The translations under genes were made by a program, and so were the position numbers. From Lagopus muta (taxonomy: Eukaryota; Chordata; Aves; Galliformes; Phasianidae): a stretch of 64,000 nucleotides of DNA. The notes under the pieces are model-generated. The model had not been told where the DNA came from and did not search any database. It saw only the letters and a list, made by a program, of their open reading frames with translations. The stretch covers positions 9,692,501-9,756,500 of the forward strand of contig NC_064447.1 in assembly GCF_023343835.1 (NCBI RefSeq). Direction: 5' to 3'. Positions 51,244 to 63,200 of this stretch are shown in pieces (position 1 is the stretch's first letter; each line of letters opens with the position of its first letter).

Positions 51244-54200
51244 CTGAACAGAATGACATAAGCAATATTAAAGTGAGCAGAAACTTGTGTGTGTTCCTAA
51301 GGACACACGAACTGTAACAGGAACAAAAATCAATGGTTATAGAAGCATAACACTCAACAACAAGGGCAGGAGGTATTGATCCCAACACTTTGAAGAGGAC
51401 CTGGTAAGTGTTGGAGACTGTGGACTACAGACTCAGAAATGTTGATCCTCTTGATGGTTCTGTGCACTTAGTGAAAAACGGAACTCGCTCTCATAGCTTT
51501 TGTATTCGAGTTTCCCTTTATTTAGATAGTACTAAGAATGTCTTTTGCCACTGCAGACGAACTATCCATCCTCACTTCACAAGTATCCCATTGTGTAGGA
51601 CACTTGTACCAAGAAACATCAGACAAAACTTGTTGGATGAGTCATCAGTTTGATTGCACCTGCACTTCCTTAAGCCTGGATTTTGATGTCTGTTCACTAG
51701 CATAAAGCTCAAGTATTAAAGATGATACTTGTACCAGAGATGAGGAAACGATCTTTAAATGCATGACTTTAAGTGGCAGAACAGCAGTAAACCATTTTTA
51801 AAAAAACACATCACTTCAACTGAATGTCGGTGGGTAGCTTCCTTCTGCACTCTCTGTCTGCTCATGTTTACTTCCTGGGACAACAAAATCCCTGTATGCT
51901 ATGGGAACTGAGTAAATATAAACAGTGTCAGCATGGCAATTAAACACATGCCGATTCAGCAAAGGGCTTGCATGTTCCTTAAATCGCATTAAAGGCAATT
52001 TACACACTGAGAGGCTTGCACAAGAATTATTTGCTGAATCAGGACTTCAATGACTGTGCCTGCAATGGCATAAAGCATTCAGATTAACTGTAATTTCTTC
52101 CTCGCTGTATAAAGAACAGCATATCAGCTTTGAATGGCAGGCATCTTTGCTGCAAGTACATGGAAGCCTGCAAAAGCTGATCCTCCACTTCTCCTAAGGG
52201 CAGAAACATGTGAAGGAGGAAAATCAATTACAAGGCTTATAATGAGATCAAAAGTGACAAATGCGATGTTCAGACCTTTAAATTGGAAGGATTTATTGAC
52301 CTCCAGTTCTAAAATGGATTATTACTGAAAATCAAATGCCACCAGCCCAATTCTTCTGAGTACTAAGGACATATCTCAGGCTATGGATATGTGCAGCCCA
52401 TTTACATTCTCAGCGCTTGAAACGTATTTCTTTCAGCACAGAGTCCACCTTGTGGTGAACTTTTGCTAATAGCAAAAGGGTTGCAAATTATTCACAAGTT
52501 GTCAGACTTTTTTTTTTTTTTTTTTTTTGGATCATCTAAATCAAAAATGAAAACACACAGTTCAGAGAAAAAAGCATAAAGACAAATAGCAGAATGGTGT
52601 GCATGGATTTTCTATTTGCTAATACATTAGATTAAAATAATGTCTTCCTTGCAGTGATTTCAGACAATTGAATTATTTCTGACATATCAGAATCAAACCT
52701 AGTAGTAAAAGAGAAAGACCACACATTTCTAAAAAAAAAAAAAAAGGTGCAAATGCTGTCTTACATCACCTTTGGATAGAATGGACACCTTGGAGGACTT
52801 GTTTAGCAGCTTTTACCTGAATTGTGCTGCATCTCTGCAGAGCTCAACATTGGGCCTAAAAGACCTGTCATACAGCCTGGTTTGAGCCACTTTCATTGGG
52901 GCTTCTTTGTCTCTGATAGCTTGTTTGAGAGCAACAATGTTAGCTTCTTGATCTCCTATTTCCTTAAGGGTCTGAAAAAGATACCCAAGAAAAACTGTTT
53001 ATTAAAAAAGAAGAAGAAAAAAAGCACATTGTCTCTGTGCATGCTACACATTTGTTCATGGTCCCACTGAGTCACAGTTTTGATCTCATATTTGGCCAGA
53101 AAATAGAAGAAATGAAAGTGCAAAGGTGGTTTTGACGTCTTTATTTCTACTTCTACACTGAGAATCTGAACTCTGGTCTAAAAAGAGGCAGAAAATATTC
53201 TGTAGCCTGTTTAAAAGCTTCCCTGACAACACATCCCACCCCCTTGAATTGCTTTTAATGGTAAATTTTTTACTGTAAATTATCCCAGAAAAGTTCGATT
53301 TATTTTGAGCGAAATTAAGAACTGCTGCACAGCTTGGAACTGTGTAGATTTCTAGTGAAGAAAATAGAAAAAGACAGGAAATTCTGAATCCTTTCTCCCT
53401 CATAACCACAGACACAAGCAGAAAATAGTCTGGCAGCTGTCATTACCCACCAGTACTAAGGAATGACTTGTTCTTTCTATGCTACCCAGTGGCCTAATAC
53501 AGAAGTAGGACCTGCTCCACATTGGCGAGGATGCAGAGGCCAAAGATACTCTTTCCATTTGACAGGAACTGCTTAATGAAGACACTACAGAAGAAGCACT
53601 GCAGACAGCAGCACAAGCTGAACTGGAGCCATAATCCAGCACTGAAGACTCTTATCAGATACTCAGCTGACACAGCAGTGTTTTATACCTGACATGGACT
53701 AAGAATTTTTTCCTAGAGGATAAGCCCACTGTGATCTTCTCAGAAGATGCTGTCATGCCTGTATCCAGCATTCAAAAAATGACACTTACTCCTTTCAAAT
53801 GATGCTCTAGTTTGTGTTTTGTATCATCCAGCTCCAAACAACGTTTGGCAAAAGCCTCATTAACAGCAGCACATTGCATCCTCAGGTCCTCAGATACATC
53901 GTGAAGAATATTATCAATCAAAGTGCGAAGATTAACTGAAGCCAATCTTTCTCGTTCTGCCCTATAGATGTTGTCATGACTGAACTTGGCCCATGTCTCT
54001 GGTGTTGATGCACTGGAAGAAGGGAATAGTATATAAACAGAATCATAGAATTGTAGGGCTTGGAAGCTTGCTCTTTGTTCAGGTTGCATTTAGAAATACA
54101 ATCTGAAATTGGTTTTCCCCCTGCAAAAGCTTTGGATACTTCTGTTTGTGTTTGCTATGTTGCATGCAGTCTAGACTTACCAACAAGGAAGATTAAGAGT

Positions 54201-57200
54201 CCTTTATAAAATTAATCCCTCATCCACTTCATTGCTTCTGTGGGAATAACGTGTGACCAAAAAAAAACCAACTTGCCAGCAATCTTCTGCACAGTAATTG
54301 CAAGCAGAAGCAGTTAAGTCACCACCAAATAAACACATGAATATATGCATGCACTGCAGACTCTGTACACTTCAAAACAAAGACAACATGATGTCTGCTT
54401 ATACTTTGCCACGTTGAGCAGCAGAAGACACTGCAGTACTTAGGTCACTGTAGCAGAAATGCTAAGTCATGACTTGAAACAGTGATTGAGCACCTGGTAG
54501 GAAGTTAGGGCCAACCCAGGGAAACTCAGGTGTATACAATGCTCCTGAGTGACCAGAAGGGTTGGAGCCAGGATCAATCCCTTTTCAGACCTCAGTTAAG
54601 GGTTGGCAGTGGAGGTAAGGGTGAGTTACTGGAGATCCCTGTATACTTGAGGTCTTCTGAAGATAAGCAGTTTTTTCATTTGGTTTGGGGTTTTTTTTTG
54701 GATTTTTTTTTTTTCTTTTTTTCTCCCTCCCCTTTATTTCTGTGAATCTGATTGTTGCACTTGAGCAAGCTTGCTGCAGCCTAGGGCCTTGCTGCTTTGC
54801 TGTTATTATTACTGTGAATTCTATTGATACAGTATCTGTAACCCATGTGAAAATTATCTGAGTGTTATCTGAAAGGGGGACCTTACAAGATTTATTGCAA
54901 TTAGTTGTATTAAGCCACTTTGTGTACAGGAAGCTTTCCCAAAAGAGTGGCATGTCTGATGGTGTTCACAGGAAGTATGTATAGGAGTTAGATAGGACTT
55001 TAGAAGTATAAAGGCAATTATTTCTGAGAAAAGCTTTAACAAACCTACTTTGTATGTAATCTACTTTGCCATCAGTGGCATGGCATGCTGAGATGGTAGC
55101 ACTACCATTTACTCTTGGAGTAGCTGCTTTTGAAGGTATGATGTCTCCCACTCAAAGTAACAGCAATAACATCATTAATTCACGGGAGCACTGCAGCTTT
55201 CAGTGATGCAAAGGATGTATTGCACTTTAACAGTGTAATTATGGAGCATAATGAGAACTGCTTACCTCTCTTCAAACTTCACTGAACTAGGATGGAACTG
55301 AATGTTGGTGCTCTGGTTCTTGTATCTTCCACACTTGTCATCAATGTTGTATGTTTCAACTTTGTCTGACCAGTCCATTTCACAAACCTCTTTGTGGTCC
55401 CGATTTAATCTGGAAAGCTCATCACTGTTATCATATATGGGTAGTGAAAAACAATACAGCTCAGCAAAACTGACACAAACATTAATGAAATTAGACTCTG
55501 ATCCTTTGCCTGTCAAATGAAAATGGGAAAGCAGACTTGCCTAGCTGAATTTTCTCTCCCAGCCATCTGTGAGGGCAGTGAGCTTGATGTGTTAACCACT
55601 TCCCTAGACGTTCAGCACTGTTCTGTGCCCACTGAAGGCTTAAGGTTTCTGTAGCCTGTGGCAAAGCAGTTGTTAGACTTTGGATTTTATATCTCAATCC
55701 TAAAGCAACATGGATTTTTTTCAATAGCAGCTTCAGGTGGAGGGTATAACAACAGAATATTCTTCCCAAGACATCAAGCATTGCTTACAGGATGCTTAAC
55801 CCTCTCTTGTGCTAGCACACTGAACCTGACTCTAAGACCTCCAAAAAGTGACCCTGTATTATCCTGTGAGCTCTCCTTGCTAGACTGTAACACTTAGGCA
55901 GTGTAATTCCTCCTCAGGAAATACAGGAGGAATGCCATTCAGGGTGGGAACTGATATGTTGTTCTTAATTTCAGAATTGTATTGTACATTATTAATTAGA
56001 ATGACTTCAGAGTACAAAAGACAGTGTGCCTTTATCAACTGCTGACACCAGATGTCACTCTTAGCTAAAGAATTAAAAAAGATCCTGCTGGCCAACCACA
56101 GTACTTAAAACAATCTTGAAACAGTTATAACAAGCAAAGGTTAAATTCAACAGATTCCTCTGAGATTGTAACTGATGTAACAGAGCAACTTAAGTTTTTC
56201 TGCCTCTATAAGCATTCTTTTTTAAAAAAATAAATTCATTTTATCTGGTAGAACAGAACAAATTGAATTATTATTATTATTATTATTTTAATTAGCAAAG
56301 TATCAAGGTTTCTAGCAATTAACTCCATGATATGGAGTTAACCCGAGGATTTGGATAATAACTTCTTTCCAAAGGATTTGATATAAATTAAAGGCAAATA
56401 TTCCTTTTGAAGAGCAATGGATGTTCATATTGGCAGGGAAGGCAGAGCTCAGTTATTGTATTGCAAGTTCACACTGACATCTGGTGGCAAGAAACTCATC
56501 TTGAAAAGGCCATTTGATCAGGTAAATAATTGTAAAAGATCTTACAGTACAAATACATCACATGCTGTAACAAGACAGTGATGTCTAGATAATATTTTGT
56601 AATATTTACATTTAGTATTGGGAAATTGGAGAAGTGAATACGCATACTGGAAGTTATGGAAGGGAATGGCTCTTCCTGTGCCTTACTTTAGCTGGTAATC
56701 CTTAACTTTCATCACTGAGTTCCTCTTCTCAGGTTTTTTTGACTATATTAATAATGATTGAGATATTACAAGAACTTTCTTACCGCATCTGGTTACTAGC
56801 TTGCATCAAAGTTCTTTTCAAAAGCTCCTGGATATTTCTGATAAGCTCAGCTTCCTAGATAAAAATAGGAAGACTTCTATGATATTCAGTGCAGTACATA
56901 CCATCCTGCAGAGCAATTCCATTTTAATGGTTGTGGATATATACTTAAATCTCCCACTCATTACCTACTCTTACCATATTATTAGAAGACAAGATCCTCT
57001 CTGGAGTTAGCAAACACTGAGTAGCTCAGCTTTAAGTTTACAAAGACAGCAATATTTGAAGTACTTCTAAAGCCTGGGGATTCGCTATTTTTATATTGCA
57101 TGTGTATTCTATGAGAAAGCATATGTTCTGTCAGATTAAACAGAACGCTTGAGTTACCTGCACAGCCTTGAAACAGGGAACAGATAGGGCAGCAGCGCTG

Positions 57201-60200
57201 TGCTCAGCGTGAGTCACTGCCTTGCATGAAACCAAGGTGTCACTTTGGAGCTGGGCAGAACAGTGGCAGCATAAATTCTGCTGCCAGGAGCTGCTGTCTT
57301 GCAGCAGGGTGTGATGCAGCAGACCAGCTTCTCTGGCAGGACGCTGGCAGCCGGAATCTGCCTTGCTCTGCAACAAGCACTTATCTTGGAAGCTGCTGCC
57401 TCGTGCATTTCCAGCAGATCTCCAAAAATACCATTTGTCTGAATTGTGGTGATAAGGAGCTACTTAAAGGAGTGGCAGTATCATAATCTTTCATTGGCCT
57501 CCTTGCTTTGAATGCTCTGCATTAACTAAAAATAGCAGTTACTGTTCTGTAGTTTAGGCAGTTATTGTCTACTTTGGCAGGTACAGGAAAGCCAGCCCAA
57601 GGTAAACCTGGTGACACATGCCTGCAGCTTGACTCTTACTATTAGACCAAGTGCTTTTGTGTCTGGTGAGGGGTAGTATGGAGGACTACCGAATTACCTG
57701 AGCTATGCAGCATGGTTGGAGAGGCTAAACGCCTTCAGCTATGAGAGGTGATTGCACAAAGCCCTGCCTCACCTTGAGAACAGATCCAAAGTCTGAACTT
57801 AGAGCTTGTGCTGCTTGTAGCAGGAATGTTCACTGCAGCATAAACGCTATCAGGACAAAAAAGACCATTGTTTGTGATATTCTCTTACAGAACAAGAAGT
57901 AGTGGTGCTCGTCTTTGATGGCAATGGTGTTGCTTTAGGGATTAACCATCAGTGCTCTGTGAAGTACTTTACTGAACTGGTGGTTATACACTGCATAAAG
58001 GCCAGACCAACGGATGGTTTTGTTTATTACATAAAGGCATTTAATACCTGAAATTGGTATCTTAAAGAGCTTTTTTTTCATATGGTGAGCTTCTAATTAA
58101 TGTAATGTGTGTATTAGTGACAGTCATCCAGTGACAATTAAGGGAGTATACACTAACTAATGAGTTATAGCCAGAACATTGCTGGCACACATTGATCCTC
58201 AGTGTTCTTGACAAACAAATGAGTGCATGTGTCCCTGCATTGTCAGTTTCTCCATCACAAGAAACCAATGGGGAGTGTAGGAGAGATCATTTTATTCCAA
58301 ACACAGAAGGGCAACCGAGACTGGGGAGAAAATATTATTTCTAAGGGTCTGAAAGAGCACAGTTAAAATAAATACATAGCTGAAGGTATCAGTTTACAAA
58401 CTGAGAACACAAAGACTTGCTTTCTGCAAAAAAGAACTATTACAGTGGCTGAATTGTCAAAAAGAAAAAAAAAAAAATAGGATTTTAAAGTGTTATAAAG
58501 AGCCAGCACTTGAAATTACTCTTACAATAATTGATACTGTTTGTGTTGGGCAGTCAGTCTCCATGTAAATAAAGAGGCAATCATTTTCCTGTGTGTAACA
58601 TGCACAATCTTAATGAGAAAAGCTTTCCTTTGGCAATTATGGCCTCTCATATGGGAAAAGTGAAATAGCCTCAAAATAAAGAACTCCCTTGTTGAATGAC
58701 CTAAAATGAAATTAAGAAATAGATTTCCTTTTGAGGAGATATGCACTCAAGCAAGGTATTGTTCTCATAATTAATGGCAACCTAAGACTACTCGGAGTGA
58801 ATAAGCAGATGTGAACAATGATGAGTTTTCAACTTATCTAATCAAGGGTTTCTCCTAGCTTTTAAAGCAGTTGAAAAGTCCTACTGCATGGCTGAGAGGA
58901 GCTGTGGCACTGTGCTGAAGGTGGCGATCCATTGATGCAGGTCATACAGCCCTGGCTGTGCTGCCAGCTATCACAGAGCAACCCAGCCAGTTGACAAGTG
59001 TAGCTGTGGCTAGCTCATGGGAGGAAGGCCACAGGTCAACTCTGCATAAATATCAGGTCTGCCAGAGTCAGCTGAGAATCTGCTGCCTGCAGACATTGAA
59101 ACAAAACACACTGCTTTTATGGAGTTGTCTATGTGGAGGACTGCTGGCTTGCTTGGCAAAGCTACAGATAATGCTGTTTGGAAAGAGGTTTCTGTTGATT
59201 TCCTTGCCCCATGATTGCATTTGGCAGGCATGCACACAACTGTATCATTCCTCCACTTTTTTAATTTTATGTAGCTGACAGGATCTTGGCTAATGCCTTT
59301 GTCTTTAGCACCAGGGAATATTGGGGCTGATTTCATCATTGAAATAAATGGACAACTGATCAACATTCTGAGTCTAATACAGTCCTTGGATTAAAAAAAA
59401 CAAACAAAAAAAACCCCACCAAATGTAACTGCATCTGCTTAGACCACAGTCATATCTGGCAGTCACTTAATGAGTCTGGACACTGGATATACAGGAATAA
59501 CCTTGAAACACAGAATGAATGCAGCTGAAGCATGATTTATTGGCAGTATACCACTCTGTGGCAAGCCCTGTGCTAGAGCATACCACGTCAGTATTAAATG
59601 TGTGTACACAAAAACACTACACCATGATTAAACTGATGCAAAGGGGTTTCAGAGATATCATATGGGCTATGGAAGGAAAAACCTCATGGAAAACAGATGC
59701 ATGTATTGCTTTTACTGAATTCTGCTACTTCCAATGCTGCAGCTCAAAGAAATAACTATTCCTAACTACTGAGAGATTTTGTTAGCTTTTTAGTCACTAG
59801 AGATCACTCTTTACGGGGAAAAGAATTGTCCTTCAGATTCTTCTTAACCAGAACTATATTGAGGAAAGATTAGTATGCTGCTGAGTGGAATCGATGAAGT
59901 TCTGAGTAACAGATGATTTTATTATGCGTCTGAGGCGCTTTCACTTAAATACCTTAATCCCTCATTCCAGCAGCTGCTATTTAATTGGGGTATGTCTCAC
60001 TCTAGGTAATCTAAATATGACTCTATCCTGCAGAACAAATAGGAGAGATGAGCTAGAACCGAAAGCTGTAAAGAAATGGACTGTGTGCCAAAGAAATAGG
60101 AAAAACTGAAATCTTATATGGGTATGCAAAACTTTCAGCAGAGATATTTCTGTTTTATTTGTGAGTCATCTGAAATGATTCCTGCTCAACAGATAGTGAA

Positions 60201-63200
60201 AGTCCAATTAAATGCTGGGTTTCAAAACTGCTTGTTTAGTGCATTTGGTGTTCCCTCGTTAAATGTCACCTGCCTAGGGGCTGCTGAAAGGTGGTTGTCT
60301 CAGCAGGATGCTCTGAGAATATTCCACACTGCTGCAGAAAGTTGAAAGCAGCAACAAAACCCATGACCTGTGCAAAGCTTTTCCAAGACCATGTGAAAGG
60401 CAATCCTTTGTCCAGAGGTGTTCTTCCCCTGAGCATGCAGATTCTCCACTTATCCGCAGGAGCTGGGAGGATCACAGTGAAGATGCTGTCCAGTGAAGCC
60501 AATATAAGCCTGGGCTACTAGTAGAGGAGGGAAAATTTCAAATAGAGGAAAATGCTCTAGAATATAGTTATAATATAGTTAACTGTGAAGTTAAAATTCC
60601 TTGTGGAAGGAGAAGAATGTCTGTTCCCTCACACAGCTGACTTTAGGGAAAATGTTTCTTCTTTTTCTCATTTTTTTTGCATGGAAGAGAGTGAATGGCA
60701 CCTGATCTCCTGTGAGTTAATTACCATTTAAGTTAAGATTAGAAAAAGGCTGGACAAGAAAGCAAGATTCATAAATGTATGTCAGTACTTTAGTAATAAA
60801 ATCTGCCTAGCTCCTCTAAGTAAGCAAATGAACACAGAGCTACCAGTGAAGTGAGTCATTAACTCTGAAATCTGCACAGTGAACAGCCAGAATTCATGGA
60901 AGGGCAACTTGAAGTGTGAAGAATTCAGTTTTAAAGACAGTAAGAAATAAAAGGTACTGCATTCTTTTTTTGCAGTGAAAGAGGTACAGAGTACAGCAGT
61001 AGCTTAAAGAGCCAGCAAAACCACAGAGGGTACACTTGAAAAAAAAAAAATCTATTTGCAAATATTTATGCCATAAAATCTATCCGTCCGTGAAAATGGG
61101 AAGGGTTTCCTCTCATATTATATACTCCTCTTCCTTCTGTACTGCAAAGGTCATTGGCATGGCAACAAAATCTTCATTTCTCAGGAGTCCATCTGCTGCT
61201 GGTACACACGCCTCAGCTGAACTCACATCATTCTTTTTTGATGACATCCCACTTGGCTGTGGACACTGCCGTCACAAGCAGAGAACCACAATTTCAGGTG
61301 AAGAATTAGCAGCAGCAGATGGACTTCTTAGCAATGAACAAACTATTCTCTGGCACAGAGATCAGGAGAAAATAAATGCAGGAGAGAAATCCTTCCAGAA
61401 AGTTGAATTTTTGGAGGGGTAGGTCTTACATTTCACACATTTCTCTAAAACAGCAGCAGCTGATGAAAATAGTGGGTTTTTTTTGTTGGTTTTTTTTTTG
61501 TTTGTTTGTTTGTTTTTTTGTTATGTGAATCTTGTAACTACAATTCACAAAGCAGACCAGTATGCTGCTAAAATGTTCTTCTATACACTAATTCTCTCAT
61601 TTTTCTATTTTTGACTAGAACAACCTCCAAATATTGATCACCACTGAGCATTATTCCTATCAAAAATATTATTAGATACTGTCACCTCATCAGCTCTGTA
61701 ATCCTCTTAAGTATTTTTCTAACAACAAACATTAATCAACTGTGTTAATCAGTAACTAATCATGAATATACTTCCACAGTATAATGGAAGCTGCAGGCCA
61801 ATAAGTGATCATTCACTTATTGATGGGACACTAGAAAATGTATCATTCAAGAATGAAAAATGACCCAGAATCTCTTCCCCGTACCATAAGCAATCAGAAT
61901 AATTACATCAGTTTGGAGGCAATCTACATGCTGTGCTGGATTTTGGTGACAGTTAACAAAGTGTCAGCTGGAGTAGAGACCTCTAGGGGAGGGAAGGATC
62001 AAGCAAATTTCAAGAAAGCACAAGGTTTGCTTAAGTCACGCTGTCAGAAATACCATCTGTCTGTGCCTCCCAGCGTGTCTGGAGCTGTCATCTCATGCAG
62101 GTGTCACAAAACTATATTGTACTGTTTGGAGAGAGCCATGCTGCTGTTCTGCAGTACAATTACAGTGATGGCTTGTGCTGAGACACAGTAAGTTCGATGT
62201 TAGATCACTGCCTTGGCAGGGCTACAGCTTCAGACTGTAATACAGGTAAAAGGCAGAGACTGCTCACTTGAGCATGGAAAATGGGCAAGCAGCATTTCCC
62301 TGGTTCTGAGTAGGCTGCTCATGGGGTACTGCATTTTTAAATGTAACCTGTACAGATGAGGAGATTTCAATCCAATAAGAATCTGGAAAATGTTCAATGC
62401 CAGAATAAAATGCTGAGTCTCATATTGGGAACTTAAGCTCTGAATTTGCTTGGATTTGGTCTGAGGGAAGGGACCTGGTCTCCTCTGGGTGTACTCATGT
62501 GATTTTTAACTTTTTTTTTTTTTTAAAGAAGGAAGAATTTTTAAGTAATCCGTCCTCAATTTAGGACTGAGTTCAGGCTGCCTAGAAGTAGAAACAGACC
62601 TTTGTTAATATCCAGAGAGCACCTTCATGAGCTGCACTTTCCATCTACTAACCAAGCTGCTCATAGATCAGGGCAGCACTGCCAAAGGGCCACCAACACC
62701 CTCAGCCTTGCTCTCACCTTCAGCATCTCCCTCTCCACCTCATCACAGACCAAGTCTGGGGGCTGCCTCCTCTCCCGACACTGCAGATTATCAGTTGCAA
62801 TGGCATAGGGCACCTCGGTGGCATCGAGAGCCCTTTCCAACCTCAGCTTCTGGGCTGCCAGCAGGTTGGTCTCTGCGTCCAGCTCCTCAATCTCCTTCTG
62901 AAGCTCTGTCTTCCAGAAGTGGATGTCCTGCAGCCGCTGGCCCAGGGCAGCCGTGGAATCCTTCTGGGCACGCTGGGTGGCAGCTGCGGTGCTCTCAGAC
63001 AGCTCTTTGGCTTCATCCCTGTTGCGCTCGGACTCCTCGCAGCTGGCGAAGGCCTTGTGGTACAGGTTGTAGTTGCTCTGGTGCCACTCCGGAGGCAGGT
63101 ACTTGGCAGTGCGGAAGCCGGCTGTGGCTAGGCCGCTGGAGGAATCGGGTCCCGTCTTCAACGCTGCCTCATAAACCTTCATGGGTAGCTGGGTGGCGGG

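Larger units (their letters stand above)
54013..55265 (-). other. TEKT4: TEKT4 intron 3
   Basis: 1.25-kb intron holding LTR-like copy C and a CR1 tail remnant next to the acceptor. Confidence 0.85.

Noticed and set aside
57474-57500. U4 snRNA-like text (GTGGCAGTATC)
   Set aside because: Only about a dozen bases match the 5' part of U4. The following sequence does not, and no stem structure is kept.
59519-59755. Plus-strand frame with faint reverse-transcriptase flavour (IKLMQRGFRDI)
   Set aside because: The resemblance is too short and lacks any catalytic motif. No flanking CR1 or LINE sequence was recognised.
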